DNA of 64,000 nt from Comamonadaceae bacterium (GCA_947447985.1 CANFLX010000004.1:52371-116370), one strand, 5' to 3'. Numbered from the stretch's first letter, positions 44,920-54,495 are shown. The notes: generated by a model not told the origin, from the sequence alone. Translations and numbers: made by a program.

Positions 44920-45786
44920 ATGGACAAAGCCATACTGACCTGCGCCCTGACCGGCGTTTTGACCGACCCGGTACAGCACCCCGTGCCCGTGACGCCTGCG
45001 CAAATGGCGGCTGAAGCGCGCGATGCCTTCAACGCCGGTGCCAGCGTCATGCATGTGCATGTGCGCCAGCAGGGTGCGGGCATGGGCCATTTGCCGTCCT
45101 GGGACCCGGATGTGATGGAGGAGGTGGTGGGCGCCATTCGGCAGGCCTGTCCGGGCGTCATCATCAACCTCACCACCGGCGTGGTGGGCAAAGACATCAG
45201 CGGCCCGCTGGACTGCATCCGCCGCATCAAGCCTGAAATTGCCGCCTGCAACGCGGGCAGCTTGAATTACCTCAAGATCAAAGACAACGGCCAGTGGGCC
45301 TGGCCGCCCATGGTCTTTGACAACCCTGTCTCCAAAGTCCAGCAGTTCCTGGACGTGATGGGCGAATGCGGCACACACCCCGAATTTGAATGTTTTGATG
45401 TGGGCATCGTCCGCTCCGTCACCATGTACCTCAAAGCGGGCATGCTCAAACCTGGGATGGGCCGCGCTGAATACAACCTGGTGATGGGCGTGGCCTCGGG
45501 CATGCCTTGCGACGCCGAGCTGCTGGCGCTGCTGCCGCGCTACATGGCACCGGACAGCATGTGGCAAAGCACCCTGATTGGCCGTGCCGAGATTTGGCCG
45601 GTGCATCAAAAAACGGCGGACTTGGGCGGCATGCTGCGCACCGGCCTGGAAGACACCTTTTACCTGCCCAGTGGCGAGCGCGCCAGCGGCAACGGTGCCT
45701 TGATCACCGAATTGGCGCAATGCGCCCGTCGGGCAGGGCGCGCCATCGCGAATCCAGAAGAAGCCAGAACGCTGCTAAACCTGTGA
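44920..45786 (+). CDS. BKACE-family beta-keto acid cleavage enzyme (DUF849)
   Basis: 288 residues. The zinc-site HVHVRQQG (near residue 46), the strand VIINLTTGVVG, PEFECFDVGIVRSV and the late GLEDTFYLPSGERASGNGAL identify the BKACE family, whose members split beta-keto acids with acetyl-CoA, for example 3-keto-5-aminohexanoate. Its specificity cannot be read from sequence. The place just after a carboxylase pair suggests one catabolic path: carboxylation, then cleavage of a keto-acid product. The stop is 15 bases before the tRNA-Arg. Confidence 0.88.
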   Translation: MDKAILTCALTGVLTDPVQHPVPVTPAQMAAEARDAFNAGASVMHVHVRQQGAGMGHLPSWDPDVMEEVVGAIRQACPGVIINLTTGVVGKDISGPLDCIRRIKPEIAACNAGSLNYLKIKDNGQWAWPPMVFDNPVSKVQQFLDVMGECGTHPEFECFDVGIVRSVTMYLKAGMLKPGMGRAEYNLVMGVASGMPCDAELLALLPRYMAPDSMWQSTLIGRAEIWPVHQKTADLGGMLRTGLEDTFYLPSGERASGNGALITELAQCARRAGRAIANPEEARTLLNL

Positions 45787-45801
45787 TAGACTACCAGCTT
45801 C

Positions 45802-45878
45802 GCGGCTGTAGCTCAGTTGGATAGAGTACTTGGCTACGAACCAAGGGGTCGTGGGTTCAATTCCTGCCAGCCGCACCA
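45802..45878 (+). tRNA. tRNA-Arg (anticodon ACG)
   Basis: A 77-nt cloverleaf with acceptor GCGGCTG/CAGCCGC, anticodon arm CTTGG-CTACGAA-CCAAG (anticodon ACG) and T loop TTCAATT. The CCA end is encoded. The 3' end is followed by a terminator after eight bases. Confidence 0.95.
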
Positions 45879-45886
45879 AAACGACA

Positions 45887-45918
45887 AGCCCTAGAACAGC
45901 AATGTTCTAGGGCTTTTT
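45887..45918 (+). terminator. Rho-independent terminator after tRNA-Arg
   Basis: A 12-bp perfect stem AGCCCTAGAACA / TGTTCTAGGGCT with loop GCAA is followed by TTTT. It would stop the tRNA transcript, and read-through from the carboxylase operon, before proV. Confidence 0.9.
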
Positions 45919-46057
45919 CGTTGGTGAATGGCAACGCGCATCAGCGGCGGTAGGTGGGTGCATCTAAGGGTAATTTCAGGTGGCTGAGAAGCGCGCAAGT
46001 GGTACGCTCCAGCCCTGTCGAAACACCCGACTTCTACGCTTGCATCGAGACGCTCCC

Positions 46058-47278
46058 GTGCCAGAAAAAATCGTCGTTAATCACCTCTACAAAGTGTTTG
46101 GTTCCCAGCCTGAGCGGGCGATGGAGATGCTGCGCGCAGGCCAGACCAAAGACCAGATATTGGCCCAGACCGGCATGGTCGTGGGCGTGCGGGACGCCAA
46201 CTTCACCGTCAACGAAGGTGAGATTTTTGTGCTCATGGGCCTGTCGGGGTCTGGCAAGTCCACCCTGATCCGCTTGCTCAACCGGCTGGTGGAGCCTACC
46301 CACGGACAGGTTCTGCTGGGCGGCCAGGACGTCGCGGCCATGAGCAAAAAAGCCCTGATCGCGTTGCGTCGCAAAGACCTGGCGATGGTGTTCCAGTCTT
46401 TTGCCTTGCTGCCGCACCTCTCCGTGCTCCAAAACACCGCCTTTGGGCTGGAAGTTGCAGGGGTGGATCGCAAAGCCCGCGAACGCCGCGCCATGGAAGT
46501 GCTCGACCAGGTCGGGCTGCGCGCTTTTGCCCAGCAAATGCCAGCAGCCCTCTCGGGTGGCATGCAGCAGCGCGTGGGCCTGGCCCGCGCTTTGGCAGTG
46601 GACCCCTCGCTGATGCTGATGGACGAAGCCTTTTCGGCGCTGGACCCGCTCAAGCGCACCGAGATGCAGGAGCTCTTGTTGCAACTGCAAAAAGAGCAAC
46701 AGCGCACGATTGTGTTTGTCTCGCACGACCTCGATGAGGCCTTTCACATTGGCAACCGCATTGCCATCATGGAGGGCGGGCGCATTGTGCAAATCGGCAC
46801 ACCGGCTGAAATTTTGCGCAATCCCAGCGACGCCTATGTGCGCGCCTTTTTCAAAGGCGTGGACGTTAAAAAATACCTGCTCGCCCAGGATGTGGCACGC
46901 AGCGACGAAACGCTTTTGATCCACGCCACAGCGGATGCCCGTGCGGACATGGCGCAGGCTGTGGCGCAGCTGCGCGAGCGGGGGCAAAACCATGCTTTTG
47001 TCATGGGCGAGCATGGGCGCTGGCAGGGCGCAGTGTCACTGGACGGGCTGCTGCGCGGTTTGGAAAGTGGCAGCACCAGCTTGCAGAACTGGTACCTCGA
47101 AGGGGTCGCCCCCGTTAGCGCGTCTCTGAGCCTCAATGCGCTGATGGGGCGCATCGTGCAACAGCCCGTGCCATTGCCGGTGTTGGATGCGCAACAGCGC
47201 TACCTGGGGGCCGTGACCCAAACCGTGCTGTTGCAAAAAATGGTGGATATGGACCAGCAGGAGAGCCGCAATGAGTGA
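46058..47278 (+). CDS. proV: Glycine betaine/proline ABC transporter ATP-binding protein ProV
   Basis: 406 residues from GTG 46058; the frame is open upstream but lacks a good start. Walker A GLSGSGKST, LSGGMQQRVGLARAL and LLMDEAFSALDPL, then VSHDLDEAFHIGNRI, mark the ATPase. The C-terminal 120 residues form tandem CBS-type regulatory domains (HATADARADMAQAVAQL; PVPLPVLDAQQRYLGAVTQ), the osmotic sensor in this family. The last eight bases overlap the ATG of proW (47271). Confidence 0.9.
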   Translation: MPEKIVVNHLYKVFGSQPERAMEMLRAGQTKDQILAQTGMVVGVRDANFTVNEGEIFVLMGLSGSGKSTLIRLLNRLVEPTHGQVLLGGQDVAAMSKKALIALRRKDLAMVFQSFALLPHLSVLQNTAFGLEVAGVDRKARERRAMEVLDQVGLRAFAQQMPAALSGGMQQRVGLARALAVDPSLMLMDEAFSALDPLKRTEMQELLLQLQKEQQRTIVFVSHDLDEAFHIGNRIAIMEGGRIVQIGTPAEILRNPSDAYVRAFFKGVDVKKYLLAQDVARSDETLLIHATADARADMAQAVAQLRERGQNHAFVMGEHGRWQGAVSLDGLLRGLESGSTSLQNWYLEGVAPVSASLSLNALMGRIVQQPVPLPVLDAQQRYLGAVTQTVLLQKMVDMDQQESRNE

Positions 47279-48158
47279 GTTTCTGCCCTTGGGCGACTGG
47301 GTGAACGAGGGCGTCAAATTCGTCATTGACAACGATGGCGGCACGCTGGAGCGCCTGGGCTCGGGAATCGGTAGCTTTACCGAAAGCATAGAACTGGGCT
47401 TGCAGGCGCTGCCGGTGAGTGTGGTGGCTGGCGTGCTTGTCGCCACGGCGTGGTGGCGTGTGGGCTGGCGCTTTGCCTTGTTTTGTCTGGCCTGCTGCTT
47501 TGTGATTGAGGACACTGGCTTCTGGCCGCAAACCATGGTGACGCTGGCCCTGGTGTTTGCCTCCACCTTTATCAGTCTGGTTGTGGGTTTGCCCTTGGGC
47601 ATTGGAGTGGCTGCAAGCCGCCGCTTGGCCGCTGTGGTGCGCCCAACGCTGGATTTCATGCAAACCATGCCAGCTTTTGTCTACCTGATCCCTGCGGCCA
47701 TGCTGTTCGGCTTGGGCCGCGTGCCCGGCGTGCTTGCCACTGTGATTTTTGCCATGCCGCCCGTCGTGCGTCTCACCAGCTTGGGGATTCGACAGGTCAA
47801 CAAGGAGCAGGTCGAGGCCGGCATTACTTTTGGTTGCACTCCCTTGCAGGTGCTGCTCAAGGTGCAGATTCCCGGCGCGCTACCGTCCATCATGGCGGGG
47901 ATCAACCAGACCATCATGATGGCGTTGTCCATGGTCATCATCGCGTCCATGGTGGGCGCGGGTGGCTTGGGCAACGATGTGCTGGCCAGTATTCAACGCT
48001 TGGACATTGGCCTGGGCTTTGAGTCGGGCTTGGCGGTGGTGCTGCTGGCTATCATGCTGGACCGCATTACCGAAACCTTTGGTGCAGCCACCCCCAAGCG
48101 CAGCTGGCGCGCCAAGCTGGGTTTGGGCGAGCGCCCCGGTGGAGTCGATCCCCAGTGA
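47271..48158 (+). CDS. proW: Glycine betaine/choline ABC permease ProW
   Basis: 295 residues with about six transmembrane segments (LQALPVSVVAGVLVATAWWR; TLALVFASTFISLVVGLPLG; LSMVIIASMVGAGGLGND). The EAA-type loop is GIRQVNKEQVEAGITFGC. It forms the membrane channel for ProV. The stop TGA overlaps a GTG start of the regulator gene (GTGA, 48155). The matching periplasmic binding protein is not here but at 56698. Confidence 0.92.
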   Translation: MSEFLPLGDWVNEGVKFVIDNDGGTLERLGSGIGSFTESIELGLQALPVSVVAGVLVATAWWRVGWRFALFCLACCFVIEDTGFWPQTMVTLALVFASTFISLVVGLPLGIGVAASRRLAAVVRPTLDFMQTMPAFVYLIPAAMLFGLGRVPGVLATVIFAMPPVVRLTSLGIRQVNKEQVEAGITFGCTPLQVLLKVQIPGALPSIMAGINQTIMMALSMVIIASMVGAGGLGNDVLASIQRLDIGLGFESGLAVVLLAIMLDRITETFGAATPKRSWRAKLGLGERPGGVDPQ

Positions 48159-49174
48159 CCCGAAACAACAGTTCCCCTGCGGTGGTCACGCCCACTTACC
48201 GCTTCCTGTTCCTGACCTTGCCGCAGTACTCCATGATCGCGCTCTCCAGCGCGGTGGAAGCCCTGCGCATGGCCAATCGGGTGGCGAAAAAAGAGGTCTA
48301 CCAGTGGGCGATTGCGAGCATGGACGGCCGGCCCGTGGCCGCCAGCAATGGCTTGACCCTGGCGCCCACGGTGGCCTTGGCCGACGCGGGGCAGGCGCAG
48401 ATCGTGTTTGTCTGTGGCGGCTTGGAGATCGAAGCGGCGTGCACTCCAGAGGTGCTGGCCGCATTGCGGCGACTGGGGCAGCGCCAGACGGCACTGGGCG
48501 CGCTATGCACCGGCGGTTATGCACTGGCCAAAGCAGGCTTGCTGGACAAGTACAAGGCCGTGGTGCACTGGGAAAACATGACCGCGCTGGAGGAACAATT
48601 CCCCAAGGTCATCTTCTCGCGCCAACTGTTTGCCATCGACCGCGACCGCTACACCTGCTCGGGTGGCGTGGCGCCGCTGGATTTGATGCTCAACATCATT
48701 CAAAGTCATTTGGGGCCCCATGTGGCGCCTATGATTTCAGAGCAATTCATCCTGGACCGTATCCGCAACGACCAGGACCGCCAGCATGTGCCCCTGATGG
48801 CGCGCGTAGGTCTGTTCCATGAGAACCTGATTGAAGCCGCTGCGCTGATGGAGGCTAACCTGGAAGAGCCCCTGTCGCTCGATGAGATTGCCTCGCTGGT
48901 GGGGGTCTCGCGTCGCCAGATCGAGCGCTTGTTCAAACGCTATGTGGGCGAGGTGCCGACCAAGTACTACCTTGACATGCGCTTGCGCCGAGCCCGCAGC
49001 CTGCTGTTGCAGACTGCGATGTCGGTGATGGAAATTGCCGTGGCCTGTGGCTTTCAGTCGCCGCCGCACTTTTCTAAGTGCTACCGCGATTTGTTTGGCC
49101 ACACGCCCAGTGCGGAGCGGCGCAACAGCCGCATGGCCCTGCTGTCGCCAGGCGCGGCCGCTGTCAGCGATTAG
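48155..49174 (+). CDS. gbdR: GbdR-like AraC/GlxA-family transcriptional regulator
   Basis: 339 residues from GTG 48155. The DJ-1/GlxA-like amidotransferase-type sensor domain (FLTLPQYSMIALSSAVEALR; GALCTGGYALAKAGLLD, with a Cys at the nucleophile elbow) occupies residues 15-200. The AraC DNA-binding domain follows, with two helix-turn-helix motifs (EPLSLDEIASLVGVSRRQIE; VMEIAVACGFQSPPHFSKCY). GbdR in Pseudomonas responds to glycine betaine and dimethylglycine and activates betaine catabolism. The overlap with proW and the choline/betaine genes around fit that role. Related carnitine or sarcosine regulators are close in sequence, so the symbol is provisional. Confidence 0.78.
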   Translation: MTRNNSSPAVVTPTYRFLFLTLPQYSMIALSSAVEALRMANRVAKKEVYQWAIASMDGRPVAASNGLTLAPTVALADAGQAQIVFVCGGLEIEAACTPEVLAALRRLGQRQTALGALCTGGYALAKAGLLDKYKAVVHWENMTALEEQFPKVIFSRQLFAIDRDRYTCSGGVAPLDLMLNIIQSHLGPHVAPMISEQFILDRIRNDQDRQHVPLMARVGLFHENLIEAAALMEANLEEPLSLDEIASLVGVSRRQIERLFKRYVGEVPTKYYLDMRLRRARSLLLQTAMSVMEIAVACGFQSPPHFSKCYRDLFGHTPSAERRNSRMALLSPGAAAVSD

Positions 49175-50046
49175 CGGAAAACCACGGTGCGGCTGCCGTT
49201 CAGGAACACACGTCGCTCAATGTGAAAGCGCACGGCGGTGGCCAGCGCACGGCACTCGGAGTCGCGTCCGGCAGCGGCCAATTTTTCTGGCGTGTAGGTG
49301 TGGTCGACCCGCTCCACAAACTGCTCAATGATGGGGCCTTCGTCCAAGTCGGCCGTGACGTAGTGCGCCGTGGCACCCGTGAGTTTCACGCCACGGGTGT
49401 GGGCTTGGTGGTAGGGCTTGGCACCCTTGAATCCGGGCAGGAAGGAGTGGTGGATGTTCATCGCCCGGCCGCGTAGGCGGCGGCACAGATCGTCCGACAA
49501 GACTTGCATATAGCGGGCCAGGATCACCAACTCGCTGTTCGTCTCGGCCACGATCTCCAGCAGACGCGCTTCTTGCGCCGCCTTGGTCTCCGGGGTCACG
49601 GGCAGGTGCACGTAAGGAATGCCGTGCGACTCCACCAGCGCTTTGAGGTCGGGGTGGTTGGACACCACGCTGGTGATGTCCATGTTGAGCTCGCCGGTGC
49701 GTTGACGGTACAGCAAGTCCACCAGGCAGTGGTCAAACTTGGACACCATGATGAGTACACGCGGTTTTTTGGCGCCGTCGTAAATGGACCAGTCCATTGC
49801 TTCTTTGGTGGCCACTTCCGCAAATTGGCTGCGCAGTTCGTCCAGCGACGGGGTGTGGTCCGGGTCGCCATAAAACGTGACCCGCACAAAAAATCGCTCG
49901 CTCAAGATGTCGTCAAACTGCTGCATGTCGGTGATGTAGCAGCGCCGCGAGGCCAGGAATCCGGACACCGCAGCGACGGTGCCCAAGCGGCTGGCGCAGC
50001 TGGCGTTCAAGATGTAATGCGGTTTGCCTTCAAGCGCGACGGACAT
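49171..50046 (-). CDS. purU: Formyltetrahydrofolate deformylase PurU
   Basis: 291 residues. An N-terminal ACT domain (residues about 8-90) precedes the formyltransferase-type catalytic domain with VLIMVSKFDHCLVDLL, MNIHHSFLPGFKGAKPYHQA and HYVTADLDEGPII (catalytic Asn, His and Asp). It hydrolyses 10-formyl-THF to formate and THF. The start ATG 50046 has AGGAG upstream. It converges with the regulator (stops overlap) and diverges from the corrinoid operon, which feeds the folate pool that PurU drains. Confidence 0.95.
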   Translation of the reverse strand: MSVALEGKPHYILNASCASRLGTVAAVSGFLASRRCYITDMQQFDDILSERFFVRVTFYGDPDHTPSLDELRSQFAEVATKEAMDWSIYDGAKKPRVLIMVSKFDHCLVDLLYRQRTGELNMDITSVVSNHPDLKALVESHGIPYVHLPVTPETKAAQEARLLEIVAETNSELVILARYMQVLSDDLCRRLRGRAMNIHHSFLPGFKGAKPYHQAHTRGVKLTGATAHYVTADLDEGPIIEQFVERVDHTYTPEKLAAAGRDSECRALATAVRFHIERRVFLNGSRTVVFR

Positions 50047-50349
50047 GGCGGGTTTCTCCTGTTGTTTTCATGAAAGGGGACTTGGTCAACCCGGCCCCGA
50101 TAGTTGGCTGCAGTCTATGGATTTCAAGTGCAGGATGTTATCTGCCCGCGACGGTGAATTCCCCTTCAGCGACGCAAAGCGCAGCGATGACGGCAATTGT
50201 TTGCATTGCATTCACGGGCAATGCGCCTGTCGTATGGTGATAATCCCAAGTCGCTAAACTGTCAGTGTGTCAGCCGACTGACCCGTACATTGCATTCACA
50301 TTTCTCGACCCTCTTGAGGGCGCCTGAAACCAACACTTAGGAGTTAGCC
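50047..50349. other. Divergent regulatory region between purU and the corrinoid operon
   Basis: These 303 bases hold no gene. Two identical 12-base copies of CATTGCATTCAC sit at 50204-50215 and 50288-50299, exactly 84 bases apart. Smaller repeats such as GTCAG-N-TGTCAGCCGACTGAC (about 50263-50281) and an AGGAG at 50339-50343 before the GTG are present. It should contain the promoters of both transcripts. Confidence 0.6.
50204..50299 (+). repeat. Pair of 12-bp direct repeats, candidate regulator sites
   Basis: CATTGCATTCAC occurs twice, 84 bases apart, which equals eight helical turns at 10.5 bp. This places the repeats on the same DNA face upstream of the corrinoid operon. A GbdR-like or other activator is a candidate, but no consensus is matched here. 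Confidence 0.45.
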
Positions 50350-51048
<699 letters not shown>

Positions 51049-51067
51049 AGCGACTCATTTCCAAGCC

Positions 51068-51685
51068 ATGAGCGCAGCGGCAAACACTTTGGTGATTGCC
51101 TGTGGCGCCTTGGCCAAGGAAATCGTGGCCTTGCGCCAGGCCAATGGCTGGTCGCACATGGACGTGAGCTGCCTGCCCGCCGAGTTGCACAACCGGCCCG
51201 AAAAAATTCCGGCGGCCGTACGCGAAAAAATCCAACGCTTTCGCAGCCGTTACACGCATTTGTTTGTGGCCTACGCCGATTGCGGCACGGGCGGAATGTT
51301 GGATGTGGTGCTGCAAGAGGAAGGCGTGGAGCGCATCGCGGGTGCGCACTGCTACGAGTTTTACGCCGGGGCCCCTGTGTTTGAGGCTTTGGCTGAGCAG
51401 GAAATCGGCACCTTTTATTTGACCGACTTTTTGCTGCGGCACTTTGAGCGCCTGGTGATCCATGGCCTGGGCATCGACAAACATCCTGCCTTGCTGCCGG
51501 TGTATTTTGGGAATTACAAAAAACTGGTGTATCTGGCGCAGGTAGAAAGTGACGAAGGTCGTGCCCTGGGTCAGCGTGCGGCGGACCGCCTGGGTTTGGC
51601 ATTTGAGTACCGTGCCACCGGGTATGGCGAATTGCAGACGCATCTGCGGCAAGTGAACGAGAAAGTGATCCAATGGCAAAACTGA
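51068..51685 (+). CDS. DUF1638 family protein
   Basis: 205 residues with the DUF1638 landmarks TLVIACGALAKEIVALR, CLPAELHNRPEKIP, YADCGTGGMLD and GAHCYEFYAG. Several Cys and His could bind metal. The family's function is unknown; it recurs beside corrinoid methyltransferase genes, so a part in corrinoid or methylamine/betaine demethylation is likely. It overlaps the next gene by 13 bases. Confidence 0.85.
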   Translation: MSAAANTLVIACGALAKEIVALRQANGWSHMDVSCLPAELHNRPEKIPAAVREKIQRFRSRYTHLFVAYADCGTGGMLDVVLQEEGVERIAGAHCYEFYAGAPVFEALAEQEIGTFYLTDFLLRHFERLVIHGLGIDKHPALLPVYFGNYKKLVYLAQVESDEGRALGQRAADRLGLAFEYRATGYGELQTHLRQVNEKVIQWQN

Positions 51686-52038
51686 TTGTGATTTCATGGC
51701 GCGATATTCCCGCCCAGGTGGTGGTCAAACGCGGGCGCGAATCGGGCAAAGTGCAGCTTTCGCACCGCTTTCAAGACGCGGTGGACCGCGCCGCCATGCG
51801 TGCGGGCAAAGCCAGCGCAGGCGACTACCTGGCCGACTGGAAGCGCAGCGACCCGATTGAATGCGGTGACGATATCCAGGCCGAAGCCAATGCCTGTGCG
51901 GCGCGCCTGGAGGCCCAGTATTCGGATGACGACTTGCAACGCATCATCCGTGCCCACGGTGTCGATGCCACCTTGCCCACACCCACCGTGCTCTCACCCG
52001 ATGAAGTGAGCGTGCCTGATGCCGAAGGGGGCGCCTGA
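51673..52038 (+). CDS. Small 'virulence factor' family protein
   Basis: 121 residues starting MAKLIVISWRDIPAQVVVKRG, with QLSHRFQDAVDRAAMRAGKA and GDYLADWKRSD in the middle. This matches the short conserved family named 'virulence factor' in databases, whose name carries no tested function. It recurs with DUF1638 and MTHFR genes. The stop overlaps the next ATG by one base. I infer a cofactor or assembly role in the methyl-transfer pathway. Confidence 0.75.
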   Translation: MAKLIVISWRDIPAQVVVKRGRESGKVQLSHRFQDAVDRAAMRAGKASAGDYLADWKRSDPIECGDDIQAEANACAARLEAQYSDDDLQRIIRAHGVDATLPTPTVLSPDEVSVPDAEGGA

Positions 52039-52487
52039 TGTACGCCGTTCGTCGTTGGTCGGTGCGCCATGCGCGCGGCCTGGAGTTGTTTTACAAGGGG
52101 TTTGAACGTGTTTTTGTGGCCCTGCATCCGCTGTGGAAAGCCATTGGCTATGAGCGCATGGAGAAGCCTGTTGCGGTGGTTGAAGAAGGCGTCAAGGGCT
52201 TTTTGTTTGACTGCCAGATGTGCGGTCAGTGCGCCCTGAGCTCTACCGGCATGTCGTGCTCCATGAATTGCCCCAAGACCTTGCGCAACGGCCCCTGCGG
52301 CGGCGTGCGGGCCAACGGGCACTGCGAAGTCAAACCCGAGATGCGCTGCGTGTGGGTCGAAGCCTATGACGGCAGCCAGCGCATGGTGGCCGGCAAAGAA
52401 GCCATCAAAGTGGTGCAGTTTGCTGTGGACGGACGGCTCAAGGGCAAATCGTCCTGGCTGAAAGTGGCGCGGGAGAAAAACGCATGA
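52038..52487 (+). CDS. MTHFR C-terminal-domain-like cysteine-rich protein
   Basis: 149 residues. A cluster of cysteines in FDCQMCGQCALSS, SCSMNCPKTLRNGPCGG and GHCEVKPEMRC could hold an iron-sulfur cluster or zinc. This is the domain that in some organisms is fused to, or placed beside, methylenetetrahydrofolate reductase. It overlaps metF by four bases (ATGA, 52484-52487), and may feed electrons to it. Confidence 0.85.
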   Translation: MYAVRRWSVRHARGLELFYKGFERVFVALHPLWKAIGYERMEKPVAVVEEGVKGFLFDCQMCGQCALSSTGMSCSMNCPKTLRNGPCGGVRANGHCEVKPEMRCVWVEAYDGSQRMVAGKEAIKVVQFAVDGRLKGKSSWLKVAREKNA

Positions 52488-53530
52488 AATTCGACGACGA
52501 ACCGGTCCCGGGCTATCCGCTGCCCATCCTGCCCGGCCACACCTCGCCGGGCCGCTTGGAGCGTGTGCTGCGCAGTGGCGCGTTTGCCATTACCGCCGAG
52601 CTCGAGCCACCAGACTCGGCCAATCCCGAAGACGTCTACCGCCGAGCGCGGGTGTTTGACGGCTATGTAGACGCCATCAATGCCACCGACGGCAGCGGCG
52701 CGAATTGCCATATGTCCAGCCTGGCCGTGTGCGCCTTGCTGACGCGTGTCGGCTATGCGCCAGTGATGCAAATCTCTTGCCGCGACAAAAACCGCATTGC
52801 GATTCAGGGCGATATTTTGGGCGGTGCGGCCATGGGCGTGTGCAACATGCTGTGCCTGAGCGGCGACGGTGTGCAAACCGGTGACCACCCGCAGGCCAAG
52901 CCGGTGTTTGATCTGGACTGCATGTCGCTGCTGGAAATTGGCCGTGGCATGCGCGACGAACACCGCTTCCAAAGTGGCCGCAAAGTCACTTTTGCGCCGC
53001 GCGTCTTTTTGGGCGCGGCCGCCAACCCCTTTGTGCAGCCCTTTGACTGGCGTGCTGAGCGTCTGGCCAAAAAAGTGGCCGCTGGCGCCCAGTTCATTCA
53101 AACCCAGTACTGCTACGACATTCCCCGCTTGCGCAGCTACATGCAACAGGTGGAAGACCTGGGTCTGCTGGACAAGGTCTTTATCTTGGTCGGCGTCGGC
53201 CCCATGCGCTCGGCCAAGGTGGCAGAGTGGATGCGCAGCAATGTGCCCGGCGTACACATTCCGGACAGCATCATCAAGCGCATGGCGGGGGCTGAAAAGC
53301 CGGCGGCCGAGGGTCGCAAAATCTGCACCGAAATCATGCAAGAGGTCAAAGAGATCAAGGGCGTGGCGGGCGTGCACATCATGGCTTATCGCCAGGAGGA
53401 TGCGGTGCCCGAAATGGTGCAAAATTCTGGCGTTCTTCAAGGCCGCGTGCCCTGGTACCCGGGGCGCGACGGCGCTGACGCCGAAATCCACTACACGCCC
53501 CCACCCGTCGAAGTTCCCGCGTCTGCCTGA
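52484..53530 (+). CDS. metF: Methylenetetrahydrofolate reductase family protein MetF
   Basis: 348 residues with the (beta/alpha)8 features of MTHFR: AITAELEPPDSANPEDVY at the first strand, DGSGANCHMSS, CRDKNRIAIQGDILGG, AGAQFIQTQYCYDIPRL and FILVGVGPMRSAKV. Here it would oxidise or reduce methyl-THF/methylene-THF with the neighbouring cysteine-rich protein. In a demethylation context the oxidative direction, methyl-THF to methylene-THF, would let the methyl group be burnt or lost as formate through PurU. Confidence 0.9.
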   Translation: MKFDDEPVPGYPLPILPGHTSPGRLERVLRSGAFAITAELEPPDSANPEDVYRRARVFDGYVDAINATDGSGANCHMSSLAVCALLTRVGYAPVMQISCRDKNRIAIQGDILGGAAMGVCNMLCLSGDGVQTGDHPQAKPVFDLDCMSLLEIGRGMRDEHRFQSGRKVTFAPRVFLGAAANPFVQPFDWRAERLAKKVAAGAQFIQTQYCYDIPRLRSYMQQVEDLGLLDKVFILVGVGPMRSAKVAEWMRSNVPGVHIPDSIIKRMAGAEKPAAEGRKICTEIMQEVKEIKGVAGVHIMAYRQEDAVPEMVQNSGVLQGRVPWYPGRDGADAEIHYTPPPVEVPASA

Positions 53531-53580
53531 GCGGCAGCCGCATTCAACAAGTTTCCCTCTTTTCATCACAAGGATTCAGC

Positions 53581-54495
53581 GTGACCGATACCATCATCAG
53601 CTCTGCGACCAAAGAAGTCATCATCGGTTTTGACCGTCCCTTCGTCATCATTGGCGAGCGCATCAACCCCACAGGTCGCAAGATCATGGCCGCCGAAATG
53701 ATGGCAGGCGACTACAGCCGCGTGATCGCCGACGCACTGGCGCAAGTGGAAGCCGGTGCCCACATGCTGGACGTCAATGCGGGCATTCCGCTGGCCGACG
53801 AACCCGGCATGTTGGCCAAAGCCATTCAGCTGGTGCAGGGCGTGACCGATGTGCCCTTGAGCATCGATTCCTCTATCGTTGCTGCCCTCGAAGCCGGTCT
53901 GGCGGTGTACAAAGGCAAGGCCTTGGTGAACAGCGTGACCGGCGAAGAAGACCGCTTAGAAACCGTGCTGCCTTTGGTTAAAAAATATGGCGCTGCCGTT
54001 GTGGCCATTTCCAATGACGAGACCGGCATTTCGCAAGACCCGGATGTGCGCTTTGCCGTGGCGAAAAAGATTGTGGAGCGCGCTGCCGACTATGGCATCC
54101 CCGCCTGCGATATCGTGGTCGACCCCCTGGTCATGCCCATTGGCGCCATCAACCAGGCCGGTGTGCAAGTGATGCAACTGGTGCACCGCCTGCGCACCGA
54201 GCTCAAGGTCAACACCACCTGCGGTGCGTCCAACGTGAGCTTTGGTTTACCCGAGCGCAACGGCGTGAACTCCGCCTTCCTGACCATGGCGATTGCGGCC
54301 GGTATGACCTCGGCCATCACCAACCCGCTGCACGCCGAGGTGGTCAAGGCCATCATGGGCGCGGATGTGATGATGGGCCACGACCCCGATTGCATGCGCT
54401 GGATCCGCAAATTCCGCGAAGCGCCCACGGTGGGTGCGGACGGCGAAATGGGCCGCGGACGCCGCGAAGGTGGCAGCCGCCGCCGCGCAAGCTAA
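53581..54495 (+). CDS. Methyltetrahydrofolate:corrinoid methyltransferase (pterin-binding domain)
   Basis: 304 residues from GTG 53581 with AAGGA six bases upstream. The pterin-binding TIM-barrel is shown by VIIGERINPTGRKIMA, AGAHMLDVNAGIP, PLSIDSSIVAALEAGL, NSVTGEEDR and NTTCGASNVSFGLPERN. It exchanges methyl between the corrinoid protein and THF. The protein has an odd C-terminal tail rich in Arg and Gly (MGRGRREGGSRRRAS) beyond the domain, similar in style to tails on two neighbours. Confidence 0.92.
   Translation: MTDTIISSATKEVIIGFDRPFVIIGERINPTGRKIMAAEMMAGDYSRVIADALAQVEAGAHMLDVNAGIPLADEPGMLAKAIQLVQGVTDVPLSIDSSIVAALEAGLAVYKGKALVNSVTGEEDRLETVLPLVKKYGAAVVAISNDETGISQDPDVRFAVAKKIVERAADYGIPACDIVVDPLVMPIGAINQAGVQVMQLVHRLRTELKVNTTCGASNVSFGLPERNGVNSAFLTMAIAAGMTSAITNPLHAEVVKAIMGADVMMGHDPDCMRWIRKFREAPTVGADGEMGRGRREGGSRRRAS

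Noticed and set aside
45802..45878. Prophage or integrative element attachment site at tRNA-Arg
   Set aside because: No integrase gene and no second copy of the tRNA 3' end was seen in the window.
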